Both the position numbers and the translations under genes were made by a program. 64,000 nt of DNA. Source: Dryococelus australis. Its lineage: Eukaryota; Arthropoda; Insecta; Phasmatodea; Phasmatidae. The notes under the pieces were generated by a model. That model was not told where the DNA came from and ran no database searches. It was given only the letters and a program-made list of their open reading frames with translations. Where the stretch lies: the NCBI GenBank assembly GCA_029891345.1, contig CM056995.1, positions 220,064,260 through 220,128,259 on the forward strand, in the 5' to 3' direction. Positions 11,109 to 23,120 of the stretch are shown here, one piece after another. Every line of letters begins with the position of its first letter. Within the stretch, counting starts at the first letter, position 1.

Positions 11109-11813
11109 GTGTTATCCAGTAGAGACAGTAGTACCCAGTAATGGAATACTGACCTTACCTTACGTTCTGCAACCATGCAATAAGGTGGATGGGTCACACA
11201 GACACGTGTCCAAAATGCCATTAATAAAAGCAAATATATTTTAACTTAGTTTATGGTCAACCAAATATGAACTCAAGGACTTTAACAGAGGTAGAATATG
11301 TGTAGCCACAATAAACTTTATTAGGGAGAGGCCCGATAAAGACAGAGGGACATATTTACCAGTAAAGTGAGTGAGGGTATGTTCCCATGGCAACATTTAG
11401 TGTTATGTTTTGGTTGAGTATAATCGTACTTTGCTAATAAGGGTTTGTTTTAATGTTAATCTCATTCCATTTAATTCATTTTGTAAATTATGTCACGTAA
11501 TGACTTTGGCGGGAGCATATGCTAGTGAGTGGTCTCCGCGCCAACAAGGAGAGTAGCAGCTTTCTAGACCCCGTGAGATGATCACTGCATCGCAGTGCTC
11601 CAGGCACCTCATTTTTTTTTTTCAATCATCATGTAATTCTGTATATTTAATGTAGTTTACCGGAAACTTTTCTCGTTTCTGGCCCGGAGTAATCGATCGC
11701 TCTCACCTCGCTCCATATTTTACATAGCCGAGGTGTAAGGTACAACCTAACCTTGTAGGCCCTACAGTCATGTTTTACAGTTTAAGAGCTCACCTGGCTT
11801 GAGTGATGGAAGT
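11109..11813. other. Unassigned DNA between two (TA)n tracts
   Basis: No gene is seen. The segment is bounded on both sides by long (TA)n runs, which can mark insertion edges or AT-rich element ends. Confidence 0.3.
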
Positions 11814-11814
11814 G

Positions 11815-11901
<87 letters not shown>
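11814..11901. repeat. (TA)n microsatellite
   Basis: About 88 bp of uninterrupted TA dinucleotide, beginning with GTATATG. Confidence 0.97.
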
Positions 11902-11904
<3 letters not shown>

Positions 11905-14608
11905 TGTTTGGGAACAAATTGTAATAAAACACATAACGGTAAAGTACATACACCTTTATTATGCATAGCCACCTATCGATTACTTAAGCTCTTTTCGCAT
12001 TTCTCACATGTCGAATAATGGTGTTAAGTATCCAAAATAACCCATCGGGAGTGAGCTGACATATCAGGGGTGCCAATATCCCTGACTAGGCAAGACAATC
12101 TCGATTTTAGTGTGATTGACGGCGATATCATGAATACTGCAGTCATCAAGACGGCGGACATGGGGAAAGGCCAACGGTCGGCGGCCATCATGACCCAAGA
12201 GAGTCTTCAGTAAGTTAATAACAGTGCTCGCATTGCAGGCTGGCACCCTTTAACCCTGGCAAGTTAATATTCCTATTCACCGAACCTAATTCCCCCCATG
12301 GTCCATTGGCACGCCCATGCCTAATGCCAAAACAATGCCATCTCACAAAAGACAGTTTGCTAAAGCTGCCCCCATCCCCCTGTTCATCCTTGGTGACACG
12401 ATCCAAACACTGTTTCCTATTTTTTTTCATTGAAATAAAGTAAACAGAACCCAAACAAACGTAACTAGGCGAAACAAAAAAGGTGGAATGCCAACCTGTG
12501 ACATGTTAATCTGCCGTGTGTACGACTTTGAGGTTAATATGTACTTGTGGTGCTTGTTAAATATTTAATATTAAATTAATTTTATTATGCCTTGTTTACG
12601 TGTATGACAATTGTAAACATGTTATCCTGTCAAATCTTATGGCAGGATCATGGGTTTACTATCGTCGTATGTGTAAACGTCTTCTCATTCGTAAACAAAA
12701 TGCTCAAATTATGCACTTCAAATAGAGCATGGAAGTTATTCTGTTCCCCAACCCAGCATTAAACGAATGGAGTAACGGAACAACATTTGGCAGTTATGCA
12801 GCTGGTCGCATCAGTGCAGGGAACGGAACATGGCTGTATTAACTATTCATTTTAATAATCCTAATTGTACCTATTAAACCAAAGATGAAAAGTAAGGGCA
12901 TATAATCTCACGATTTCGCTGCGAAATAAAAAGTTGTATATTTGCCTCCTGTTATTCCAACTTGGCTTGGCCTAGAGTCGAAGGGTGTATGCGTTCAATA
13001 CTGGTTCCCTTTGAAATAGTTTATATTTTTTAATAACAGTAAATTGAACAATATAAATAGCAAACTATCATAAATATGTTTATATCGCATAATAATTTGG
13101 CTACATTCAATAAAAATTATATTTGATTCGTCTCTGTGCTCAGCTTATTTAAGTTTGATCAAAAGTAGGGTTAGAATTAGTATGACCAATAAGTTGATTT
13201 CTAGAATTTATTTTGTATGAAAGCAATAATATGCAAATAACTGCACCGTTCAATCGGCTGCCTTGGTTTTTTTATTTAGCTGTTGTTTTTATCATTGATT
13301 TAGACAGAGATATTCAAGAAAAAAATCATGTTCTGTCTATAACTTAAATTATAAACAGCAATAATATATCACACAAAACTACAACAAAAATTGTGGTACA
13401 CTGAGTTTTGAACTCTATATAGTGGGCCTAATTAAGTATGAGCCACCTAAATTACTGAGATGATTAGACTTATTAATGCACTGGGAATAAAAAGGTTGCA
13501 TGTACAGGTTGTAGGGGACCCATGCCTGAAATGCCCAATGGAAATACTTATAAAGAATACACATGGTCTGCAAACTTTGCCATGTATTTTACCTTGTACT
13601 CACATTTACATTGCACTCAATGATGCATAATTAAATGTTTCTGGCTTACATTGCAGAAAAAGACACGATGCCTACATTGACTCTTAAATACAAAAGTTAC
13701 GCTTCCCCAGGCAATTCAAGCACTGGGAATAAGGGCCGGTGCCTTTGGAGGTGAAAAGAAAGGTTCTAGTAATTAACTGAATATTGATACATTAAGTGGT
13801 TGGTAAGTAAGATGCTGCGTGCCACTACAGCATGCACCGACGAGGACCATACCCTGTGATGTGACATGGGTGGTGTTGTCCAGGGTTCGCAAAGCGAACT
13901 CCCAATGCTGATAGCCCATTTGAGTGCTCAAGTCGAAGTGACGAATGGTGTTGTCTACCGCAAGTTGCGTGAGCTAACGTTTAATGTCAACTGGTGGAAA
14001 TAAATGTGGTCCTGAATTGAATTTAAGAGATGATACAAAATGTACATTAAATTCACTACAGTAATTAAATTGGTGACACCCTCTCCCCCCTTAATATACA
14101 AGTGTCTGTTAAGCTTGAAGAAGATACTTTGATGGGGGGTGATACTACACTTGAAGATATAATAAATGAATGTGGGTCTTCATAGGCAGACCATTGCTGA
14201 AAAAGAGCATTTTCTCACCTAGTATTACGTGATGTCATTGCATTTCATTTCCTGTGATGTCGGTTGACGTCATAGACATTCATTTGCTACACTGTTGCCA
14301 GGTGGCCATCTTCTGAAGGGATGGGCGAGCCCACGTGGCAAATGGGTTGGTAGGTAGCCAAGCTCGATGACATTACTTACAATATAAAATCCTCTTATTA
14401 ATGATTAACATGAAATAAACACTATAAAACACATACCAAGGAATACACTATGGTGTTTTGTTGCACTGAGGGACACATAGCACTTCCAAATTGGCCTGTA
14501 GACCTGTTGAGGGTACAAGATTGTTGTACATGTTGTGCACTGTGGCACCTGCTGCTGCAGTGTTATTACAAGAGTTGCTTATTATAATAAATAAAGTAGT
14601 ACTGTCAC
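11902..14608. other. Unassigned DNA
   Basis: No recognisable gene. About 12050-12400 is more GC-rich and has short open frames on the minus strand that I cannot place. Around 14070-14100 is a CT-rich run. The rest is AT-rich. Confidence 0.3.
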
Positions 14609-15070
14609 TTGAGTCACATAGTACCTGTTGACCGAGATATAGAGACGGACCGTCACAAGTTTCATAATTTACCACTTCCCCAATATGACTCCCCCGATAC
14701 TTCGACTCGCCAAGTACATGCCTCGCACACTGAAAACTATGTGTTTTGGTCACTGGAAATGTATTCGCAATACTTTGCGAGAGGCAACGTAAATGCAGTT
14801 GAAGATGTCCTACCTTGCCTTAAAAACTGTGGAAACAACACGTCGTGCACTGCCTTGTATAGACAACCTGGCTCGCCGGTAAGCTGGACCCATCAGTGTA
14901 GGTCATGGACATCATGGTCGGCCGACCACTGCCTTCGCACTTTACACATGAACTCTGGGTTTCGCAAATCGCCACAGTCTGGCAGTAGTATGGGCATAGT
15001 ACATGAGAGTGCTTCTTTCGGAAGTATGGCAGTGCTATGTGTAGTAAAAATCATAAGAAATGGACAATAA
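14609..15070 (+). CDS. Hypothetical 153-residue ORF of unknown nature
   Basis: This is the longest open frame between element G and element A. The translation has scattered Cys, Ser and His, no signal peptide, no clear membrane segment and no motif I know. It ends about 640 bp before the 5' LTR of element A and has no visible promoter or poly(A) signal. Its length could arise by chance in a locally GC-richer stretch, so it is reported only as a weak candidate. Confidence 0.2.
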   Translation: MSHIVPVDRDIETDRHKFHNLPLPQYDSPDTSTRQVHASHTENYVFWSLEMYSQYFARGNVNAVEDVLPCLKNCGNNTSCTALYRQPGSPVSWTHQCRSWTSWSADHCLRTLHMNSGFRKSPQSGSSMGIVHESASFGSMAVLCVVKIIRNGQ

Positions 15071-15709
15071 ATTATTACTAATAATACTTTCTGGTTGGTT
15101 GTATTCAAAACTGTATCGTTTGAAGACCAGGACAGTGGAGGGGAGTTATGAATATTTCAATATATAAGCCAGGATTGTTCCAGGCTCGCGGATAAGTAGC
15201 TCTTGGACTTCATGATGAAATAAGTACTGCTTGTAAATATTCAGACCCGTCTGGTCAGTATAATAAAAGGGAACATTTGTGAGTTCCTTAGCAGCAACTT
15301 AACATTTTGAAATATATCTCTGGATAGAGTTTGCATTTTGTGTATGGCTGTATGAACTTTAATCTTTTGCATGATAATAGTCTCAGTAACCTTATTTTTA
15401 ACGATTGTTTAAAACTAAATTGTTGTAAGGACATTATATTTTGCATGGTACGGTACAAGTCAAAGAAAAGTGTTTTCAAAGTATTGGAATTTGCTTAAGT
15501 CATTATATATTCAAAGATATTTACGGTTGTCAATAGCTGTACGGATTATTATATTTACGTGGTACAAGCTTAAGTAATGTGTGTGTTCAAGGTATTTAAG
15601 TTCGCTTAACATTAATGGCTGTAAGATTTATGTAAAAATATATTATTGGTAACAGCCAAGTGTAACGAATAATTAGAATTTTTCTTTTTTATATAAGTGT
15701 AAATAGAAA
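15071..15709. other. Unassigned AT-rich DNA left of element A
   Basis: Repeated words such as CGGTACAAG or GTGGTACAAG and AAGTATT/AGGTATT near 15450-15600 suggest an imperfect internal duplication of about 120 bp. No gene is seen. Confidence 0.3.
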
Positions 15710-16980
15710 TGTCTCACACGATGTCTCCACGAGACCATTCGTTACGTCGCCAACTCCCTCATCCAGCAGGAAGAAACATCACCAGTCGCTCGCGTGAAGG
15801 CAGGGCAATATTATAGTTTTGTGTATTTTGGTGTCTCATGCATATGCAAGTGTTTTCATTGCCGTTTTTAATATTTGTCTTTAAGTGTAATAATTTTTGT
15901 GTGAAGCATTTTTATTGTAATGGCCATTGCCACCACAAATCTCCCATAACATGTTACTACAATGTATTAGCGAAAAGACGAACGTAAATATACATGGTCC
16001 ACAAGACATACAATGTATTGACCATGTGGTCATTCGTACACTAATGCTTATTTCTTTAGGGCAAGTGTTTCTCAAGGATTTGTGTGCATGTAAATTAAAC
16101 GTGAACATTTTCCAAGTGTTGTGACGTAGCACACTCTCATAATATAAACAGTGAGCGACACAAGCTGAGGCTGAATCTGCCATAATATTGTGGCATATGT
16201 ATTACATAACATGTTTATGCACTACGTGCTAACATTTTCCTAAATTCTCATAAAAGGGTTTTGGATTAAATGTAAGCAGTGTTCATTTGTTTCATATTTT
16301 CATCAGTGTTAACATGTGCCCATTTTATCTCATGATAAAAGTGTATGTTAATTTTATAATCCACCATCATCAATGTTTGTCTAATCATTAACTGGAATAG
16401 TTATATATTTTTACTGGAACATTAATTATGTGTTTTTCTGCCCGAAGAGCATGCTGCCACACAACTCAGCTTGCTTTTTACACAGCTGAGTGAAATTTAG
16501 AATTAATTTACCATGTTTGCTTCGCACCATTTTTTCACAGCTTCAGAGCTCTCCGAGCAATTGGGGATATATAATTTGTAAGTGCCTCTTCGGAGGGTTT
16601 ACATGGAATAAAACATTAGTGTCAGTAAAATGTGCATGTTATTATTTCTCCAGCCTCTTCATGGCTGCTACGTCGATTTCACTGATCGGAATACAAGGTG
16701 TTAGACACGACCAGAAAAGTCTCTGTATGGGTGTGAGAAAACATTGAGAAGGGCTATCAACACCTCCCAACTGCCTAGGCCTAAGGATTACAGAACAAAT
16801 AATGCTGGATCATCAGAGGGGGCCACAATCAGCGACCACACGCTCTGCATCCTCATGCTCTCTGCGTTGGCACTCTTAGGAAGTATAGTCGACTGGCAGG
16901 CCTCTGTCCTAGACCATTCACAATCACATCACCCCACATTTCTCTCTGATGTCCTATCCACAACCACAGTACACATAAAA
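15710..16980 (+). repeat. Element A 5' LTR
   Basis: It begins TGTCTCACACGATGTCT, matching TGTCCCACGTGATGTCT at 23121. Shared blocks include ATAATATTGTGGCATATGTA, CACTACGTGCTAACATTT, the CTCTCCGAGC / GTGCCTCTTCGGAGG region followed by AATAAAA (likely poly(A) signal near 16611) and GCCTAGGCCTAAGGATTACAGAAC. It ends at a PBS. Length is about 1.27 kb. Confidence 0.88.
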
Positions 16981-16981
16981 T

Positions 16982-16999
16982 TGGCGCCCTTCCATGTGG
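16982..16999 (+). other. Element A primer binding site
   Basis: TGGCGCCC directly follows the LTR end. This is the start of the common retroelement PBS complementary to the 3' CCA end of a tRNA (tRNA-Lys type in many elements); the following bases diverge. Confidence 0.65.
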
Positions 17000-17141
17000 C
17001 AATTTCTGCCCAGCAACCTAATCATGTTTTTTACCGAACCCTATAGTGTGAGTCAGAACCTATCCTACTTGTGTCGCACTTCGCACTCCCATAACCTGCA
17101 AATCTATTCAATGTATGTCTCTCAACTGAGTAGCATTCCCT

Positions 17142-19300
17142 ATGTCTCATGAATTTTCATGTTTTGCTGGCTTCTTTCAATGTATTTGTACCATTTCAGT
17201 GCCTTTTTCCAGTTTTGTGACCATGTGTGTTTGCATGTGTTCACGTGAGTATGATCCATTGAACATGTTGGTTCAATCATATTTGCTACTGACAAACTTG
17301 CCCCACATCATTTTTACATTCCTATATGCATTTCTTTGCGATTTTCTGGGCCAGACAACACCAACATGGCGACAAAGAAGTTTTGGCACCAACAATCACA
17401 ATTTTTCCCAACCAGCAGGGAAAATTAGCAATATTGGATCAGCGCTTAGGAAAATATCGATCGTCACAGTGGCCATGACTTCAGCCACCCCTCCTTCACC
17501 TTGTAGAAAGCTAGTAACTAAGGAGAATCATGCCTTATGCCCCCTCGAAAAATTGGTAATGACCACCCCTCCCGTGCTGCACCACCTGGTTGCCTGCAAC
17601 GAACCACGTGGCCCATGTGCCTGGCAAAGACATCCGCTGATTGCACACGTTAACTGTATCGCATAACTGGCCCCGGACATATGGACTGACATACAGCGAA
17701 TGGTGCTCCTTCAATTCTGTGAATTAAATGTTTTCACCCTGTGCCTGCACCGGACCCATTTTTACAGGACTATTTACAGGGTAACACCTGCCTGTGTCAT
17801 GATGCCATGGAGGCCACCCCCCCGCCCGCCACCACACATCACCACAGCAAGAAGAAATCTAGAGTGTTAATAAGGAACTGTATGGGGGTGCACCATCACA
17901 GGCACATGGGAGGATATGTGTGTACTGTGTCTGAGACCTCGACAGGTCCAGGGCTTTGTCAAATCTGTCTGTCTACCTATGTTATGCAAATGCACAGTAG
18001 CTCAAACAAACATTGGACATTCACCAACATGCCTTAAATGAACCCTTAAGAAGTGTGCAAATGTTTGTTGATGTATTGGAATAGGGGCAGCCCCACAAAT
18101 GTGTGCTCAGAGTCACCGAGTGTACCACAAAAATTACGTGGCGACAAAGAGTTAGCCACAGTACATAAAACATACTTCATTGAGTGTGCCCATTGTTATA
18201 CCAATGTGCCAGTAAAAAGTTCTAGACAGCTCCCCAACTTCAAACCGGAACACATCACCATCAATTTTGTTCCACATAAACAGTGTCAACAACAATATTG
18301 CCCATGAGTGGAAGGGAAATTCATCAGCTGTGATTCCTGTGGAAAGAGAGAACATTGCTGTGTGTGATGCCAGGAGAGCTATGCGACCCACAGTGGGCAA
18401 ATTTCTTGTGGTCACAATTTTCACTGCAACTTTCACGGCTACACTCACCTCTGGCCACATGTGCTGGGATATCAACATTGGCCATATCCCCACTCACTCC
18501 ATGCCACTACTCCAGGCAGTCACAGCACCAGTGGGCATCACCACAGCTATACTTGCCGCACCATGTGCTTCCATGGAACGCACAACAATCAACCTGTCCA
18601 GGACAACACCATCTTGATTCCAGTTCCTGCCTACTTATTTAGACCTGGCAAGTGAAGACCTGTTAGTTCTCCTTCAGGATTGGGCCAAACAGCATTGGCG
18701 AAAACCTAGGGGGTAATGCAAGAACACGGTGGAGAGAGGTCTCGCACTATAGCATCACTTGGTCCAAGTTCAACAACATTTTCACGTGTAGCTTTGCCTG
18801 AACCTTCGCATTACTATGAGCGTGCGGCCGAGTCATCCTTGTAGAACAGAATGCAGAAGAATCGCTTTACAACTTTGCACAAAGTAGGCCTCATTCGCAC
18901 CTAAGCTCTCACTCAAGTATGTTTTCGAAGTCATGGAAAGCATTGTATGTGCAGAATATCGTGTTGCTCTGAGACCCATCATCCATGCGATGTGATCAGG
19001 GTCACTTAAAGCGTAATAGTGCTATCATGGGTGAAAAAGTGTTGACAAACACTGTTCAAAAGGATCCAACTGACAGTGCTACCACTAAAACTGCCATCAA
19101 TCACTGGTCAATCGGCACCAACCCTCCAAAAACAAAAACAAACAGCCAGAAACAGCCAGCATACCCATGCAAATGGTGCGACGTACAACAACTGCACTGG
19201 CATGAGTGCCCAAACTGGGAAAAGTCCACAGCAACAGAGGAGACGGGCAAGTCGCTGCTGGGGAAAGGCAATACATGGTAGTGCGGCCTGATGTCAACTG
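17142..19300 (+). pseudogene. Element A gag region, broken
   Basis: The region between PBS and protease has several short open frames in different phases (17142-17666, 17741-18037, 18267-18617, 18985-19281). The capsid-like part around 18640-19000 has LASEDLLVLLQDWAKQ. The clearest gag feature is a zinc-knuckle-like motif, CKWC...H...C, coded at about 19168-19209, close to the end of gag as expected for nucleocapsid. Gag normally forms the particle and packages RNA. Frameshifts and stops rule out a functional protein. The 5' limit of gag is uncertain. Confidence 0.65.
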
Positions 19301-19379
19301 CCCCAGGTCTATAATAATACTAGCCGATCCGACACAACAGCAAGTCCTATTGTTCCAAAACATTGGTTTTCTACAAGCA

Positions 19380-19830
19380 GTTTAATCCAAATATCAGTGC
19401 TAATTAATAATCATCTGTGTTGTGCCCTAATAGATACTGCTGCATCACATCATTTTATGTGCACAAATTTCATTAGTGTCAGTGATGTTAGGTCCACATA
19501 ATAAATACTGTTCAGTTAGCTACCCGTCAACACACTACTGAAATTGCAGGTGAAGTGAATTACCATGTGTATACAAGACACAGAAACTGTCACCACTGCA
19601 TATGTGTTAGATGACACTGGGAAGACATGATTTTAGGAGTGCCATGGCTTACAGAACAAAATACAATGGTAGAACCAGCTTCACGCCACATACACTTCGG
19701 ACAGAAGGAACACTGTACGGTGTATAACTTAGACCCATGGTCAACTGGGAACGTGCCGGATGTACCGCTGGACGACTTGGACCACTCTGTACCACCTGAA
19801 TTCCGCGACAATATATAGTGACTCCTAAAA
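19380..19830 (+). pseudogene. Element A protease (retropepsin-like), broken
   Basis: Downstream of the zinc knuckle, ALIDTAASHHF (Asp codon at about 19433) matches the retropepsin active-site loop Asp-Thr/Ser-Gly/Ala. After stops, the C-terminal block ILGVPWLTEQNTMV (near 19627) and the linker PLDDLDHSVPPEFRD lead towards RT. The same blocks appear in the minus-strand fragment at 50.2-50.5 kb. The enzyme would cleave Gag-Pol in the particle. Stops at about 19500 and 19816 break it. Confidence 0.72.
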
Positions 19831-19839
19831 GAATGGTAC

Positions 19840-20560
19840 AATGTGTTCACAGCAGCTGATACGCTATGTCACACAACAGTGACCGAAAATTGCATTCCCT
19901 CACCACTGATATGCCACACAGATAACAGCTTCACCAATGTGTTATCATAGGAGAACAGATTATGGAAATACTACAAGAGGGTATCATTGCCATCCAACAG
20001 TTAATTCAATTCAGCAGTTACACTTGTGCCAAAGAAAGACAGCTCATGGCATATTTGTGTAAATTTTCACCGATTGAATCTAGTGACCAAGAATGCACTA
20101 CCCCCATGCATCCACATCAAAGATGTGTGAACAGTCTAGGATGTGCTAAATTGCTCAACGCCATTGACCTGCACAGCGGCTACTGGCAAGATCTTGCCCG
20201 ACTGGAGAACCATCATAAGATCACCTTCATCACTCCTGATAGTCGCTGTTTTCAGTTCTGTGCAATGCTGTTTGGACTCAAGTGTGTACCGTCAACATTT
20301 CAAGCCATAATGGCGAGAGTGTTGGACAGGCTGATAGGTGAATTCGCCTTGCCCTAATTCGATGAAATGGTCATCTGGTCGGAGATGTAGAAAGATCACA
20401 CCTAACACCTTGAGCACCTATCCATTAATGGTCTTTCATGTGCCAACAGGAAGTGCCACGTTTGTAAGGCGAGTATCCAGTTTTTCTGCCACATCGTTGA
20501 TGTGCATGGAAGCCATCCGACGGAGGAACACCTACACACCATTGACAGCTATCTAGTTCC
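19840..20560 (+). pseudogene. Element A reverse transcriptase, catalytic site altered
   Basis: Gypsy RT landmarks appear in order: EQIMEILQEGII, LLNAIDLHSGYWQ (a variant of the usual TAIDLRSGYWQ), ITFITPDSRCFQF, MLFGLKCVPSTFQ and MARVLDRLIGEFALP. The position of the YxDD motif reads stop-Phe-Asp-Glu-Met at 20355-20369, so the tyrosine codon region is lost and the second catalytic aspartate is glutamate. Downstream frames are shifted. RT activity is impossible from this copy. Confidence 0.88.
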
Positions 20561-20639
20561 AAAAACTCACACAGCTCACGCAACTTCACAAGTTTTTCGG
20601 TGTATCCTACAGGCTATGCGAGTACATCGCCAAGTTCGC

Positions 20640-21060
20640 CATCATCACTGCACCTCTCACCGACCTCATGTCACCAAGGGTCATATTCAGGTGGTTGCAT
20701 CCACATCAAGACAGCTTCGAAGATCTGAAGTGTCGTTTCTGTAAGTGCCCTGCATTGGCACTTCATGACCCCACCTGCCACCTCTATGTTCAGACTGACA
20801 TAAAGCGAATGCCTGGTTGTCATGCGGAGCTTTAAAAAATACCAGCAGCTGCTTGAGTGCTTCACTTTGCTAACCGACAGCTGCTACCTTATATTGCTGC
20901 ACAACATGAGGGAAAGCAGCTGCAAGCTCACACACTGGGCACTCCTCCCACAGTCATATGAATTAGAGAACCAATTCATCGCAGGTGAAGACAATCAGCT
21001 GGACGAGCAGCTGTCACGAGCATCAGGTGAGTCAGTGGCCCAAGATGATAAGGAGTGGGG
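20640..21060 (+). pseudogene. Element A RNase H and connection, broken
   Basis: The segment PALALHDPTCHLYVQTD (about 20745-20800) corresponds to the start of the gypsy RNase H with its first Asp. ELENQFIAGEDNQLDEQLSR (about 20965-21025) corresponds to the last motif, where the usual Asp-x-Leu-Ser-Arg is recognisable. Several frame changes separate them. Confidence 0.7.
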
Positions 21061-21239
21061 ATCCATTCTTCCCCCTTCCCCTCCACAACAGCACCCACAT
21101 CAATAACATCAAAAGTTCAATGCAATAATATTGCTGTGCTATCCACCATGCCCACATTACCAGAGTTACGTGAAGATGTAATAAACATACAACAGTTCAC
21201 AGATGGCATGTGGTAAACCACTGCATTGAAACATGTGCA

Positions 21240-22020
21240 AACACCACCAGTAATATGTGGTGTATTTACGTACCTACTGTGTGGCACATGAGTCAGTTGT
21301 AAATTATGTTCATGCCAGTGAATTTCCAGGACAACCTGGCACAGCACAAACATGCATATATATTCTAAAATATTTCTACTGGCCAGGCTTTGCTGTTCAC
21401 ATAAGAAAATTTGAGTATGCATGCATGAATGACCTGCAATTGTTTAAAGAGCCATCCCACTTATGGCGACAACAACACTCAAGAGAACCCACTGAACAAT
21501 GTTGAGACTTTAAAACTTGACTTAATAGGGCCTTATCCCTGTACCCCCAAAGACAAACAATTCATCTTGGTCATCACAGACTTGTTTTCACTCTCAAGTG
21601 TGCGGGCTCGAATCATGGGTAAAAAGCTCCAAGATTAATTTTTTCCACATTGTGGTTATCTCTGAGTGCTTCTCAGCGATAATGGAGCACAGTTCACGGG
21701 ATGTATGTGGCACAACCTTTGTACGAGATGGGCCGTGCAGCATCATATGACAGTTATTTATCATCCACGTGTAAATCCAACTGAATGGCGCAAACAGGAT
21801 TTGAAGACATAGCTGCACTTGTGCGTGGGTAATAAACACACATTCTGGGCCGATCACCTGCCTACCGCCCACTTCACACTCAGAACATGCACCAACCAGA
21901 TCACTGGCAAGACACCTTCCCAGCTGTTCCAAGATCGTGACCTTCCCCTCCTGGGAGAATACATTAGCAGGGCGAGGGAGCATGCCACTAGCCCAGTGGA
22001 CGAAGACAGGGAAATGAGAT
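21240..22020 (+). pseudogene. Element A integrase, broken
   Basis: The zinc-binding region is recognisable (PGQPGTAQTCIYILKYFYWPGF and a following Cys). The core has LDLIGPYPCTPKDKQFILVITD with the first Asp, SDNGAQFTG (about 21670) with the second Asp, and YHPRVNPTEWRKQ (about 21763) with the catalytic Glu. Spacing between the second Asp and the Glu fits the D,D-35-E pattern. FRLRTCTNQITGKTPSQLFQ-like sequence follows, where gypsy integrases usually have a conserved Gly-Pro/Lys-x-P segment. Frame changes near 21500 and 21640 disable it. Confidence 0.85.
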
Positions 22021-22029
22021 GCTAGTGCA

Positions 22030-23090
22030 TTATCCACGAGGTAAGAGAAAAACTACACTGCTACACCACACAGTGGGTGCCGTCCTCAACTCGCCAGCCT
22101 CCACAACTCCAGCCCAGCCAGCACATATATATATATATATACATCTTCATGCACCCACAAACTGTGAGAAAAAAGAGATTTTGTGCCAGTTTAGCAACAA
22201 AGTGAAGCAGCCCTCATACCATCATCAGGATACTATGGGACACCTGTTACTAGATGTGCTTAAGCAGGAGGAGATCTGCCAACTATTATTGCAACTAGCA
22301 AGCACCCATATCACGATGCCCGGCATCGACCCGCCATCACCAGGTGGTGATGTGGACGGCCCAGCAGCAGCATCGTTCACCAATGCCGAGGCTTCAGCGG
22401 CAGAACACCATGACCATGATGTGAGAGGCATGCTCCCAGCAGAGGTGCCCGGTGCCAACGTATCTACAGGGGCCCCCACTGATGGTGCTGCTACATCACG
22501 CAGCAGCTCACCTTCAACAAATACAACAACTGCATCTGCAGCTTCGGACAACTGTCTAACAGTTTCCGACACATAACACATCGTGCCAGATGCATCATAT
22601 GGATCACCTCACGGTGGCCTAGACAGCCAGGTTATGCTCCTGCCTGATGATGTGGGGACACCTTCTAGACATCTCACATCTCCAATGCCATGCACGAGCT
22701 CATCGGCCACCGAATAAGACACTTAAGTACGATGTAATGGGAACTCCCAGTACTCTGACACGTGCCACAAACGACGCCATCGCCGCCCACATAGCGTCAG
22801 CAGCAGTAGCAGCAGAGATGAGGAGATGGGGTCAGAGGATGGCACCTCCCCTCCCTTCCATTCCAAGCGGCCTAGTCGCACATGGAATGCCACATGTATG
22901 GCATGCAGGTGCACCCCAGTGCACAAGGCCACCATCTCATTGCCGCTGTCAGCACAAGGTCATCGGCCCTGACAAAAATAATAACATAGCAGGTATAAGC
23001 TCCAGCCACGCTGCAACATCCGGCTGCTGGCCACCTGCTGCAACTGAGGATGTCGGGATATCAGCACCGACGAACGAACGGTCTCCATGA
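22030..23090 (+). pseudogene. Element A pol C-terminal tail, Ala/Ser/Pro/Thr-rich
   Basis: A long low-complexity frame (22019-22576 and 22647-23090 in different phases) follows integrase. It is rich in Ala, Ser, Thr, Pro and His, has a Cys pair (MACRC in one phase) and runs almost up to the polypurine tract. A short (TA)n run sits at about 22124-22141. Elements E1 and B have similar tails. The role is unknown; it could be a disordered extension of integrase or a degraded additional ORF. Confidence 0.5.
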
Positions 23091-23094
23091 TCTT

Positions 23095-23112
23095 GGGAAG
23101 GGGGGGGGGGGG
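23095..23112 (+). other. Element A polypurine tract
   Basis: GGGAAG is followed by twelve G, then ATTTCAAG and the TG of the 3' LTR at 23121. The pure G run suggests slippage since insertion. Confidence 0.7.
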
Positions 23113-23120
23113 ATTTCAAG

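Noticed and set aside
10994-11233. ORFs with long Ile-Tyr runs
   Set aside because: Pure (TA)n microsatellite; the same holds for 11768-12018.
18152-18493. Minus-strand ORF of 113 codons in element A gag
   Set aside because: Antisense to gag, no recognisable motif, and the + strand order of the retroelement explains the region.
22225-22581. Minus-strand 118-codon ORF
   Set aside because: Antisense shadow of the GC-rich element A tail.
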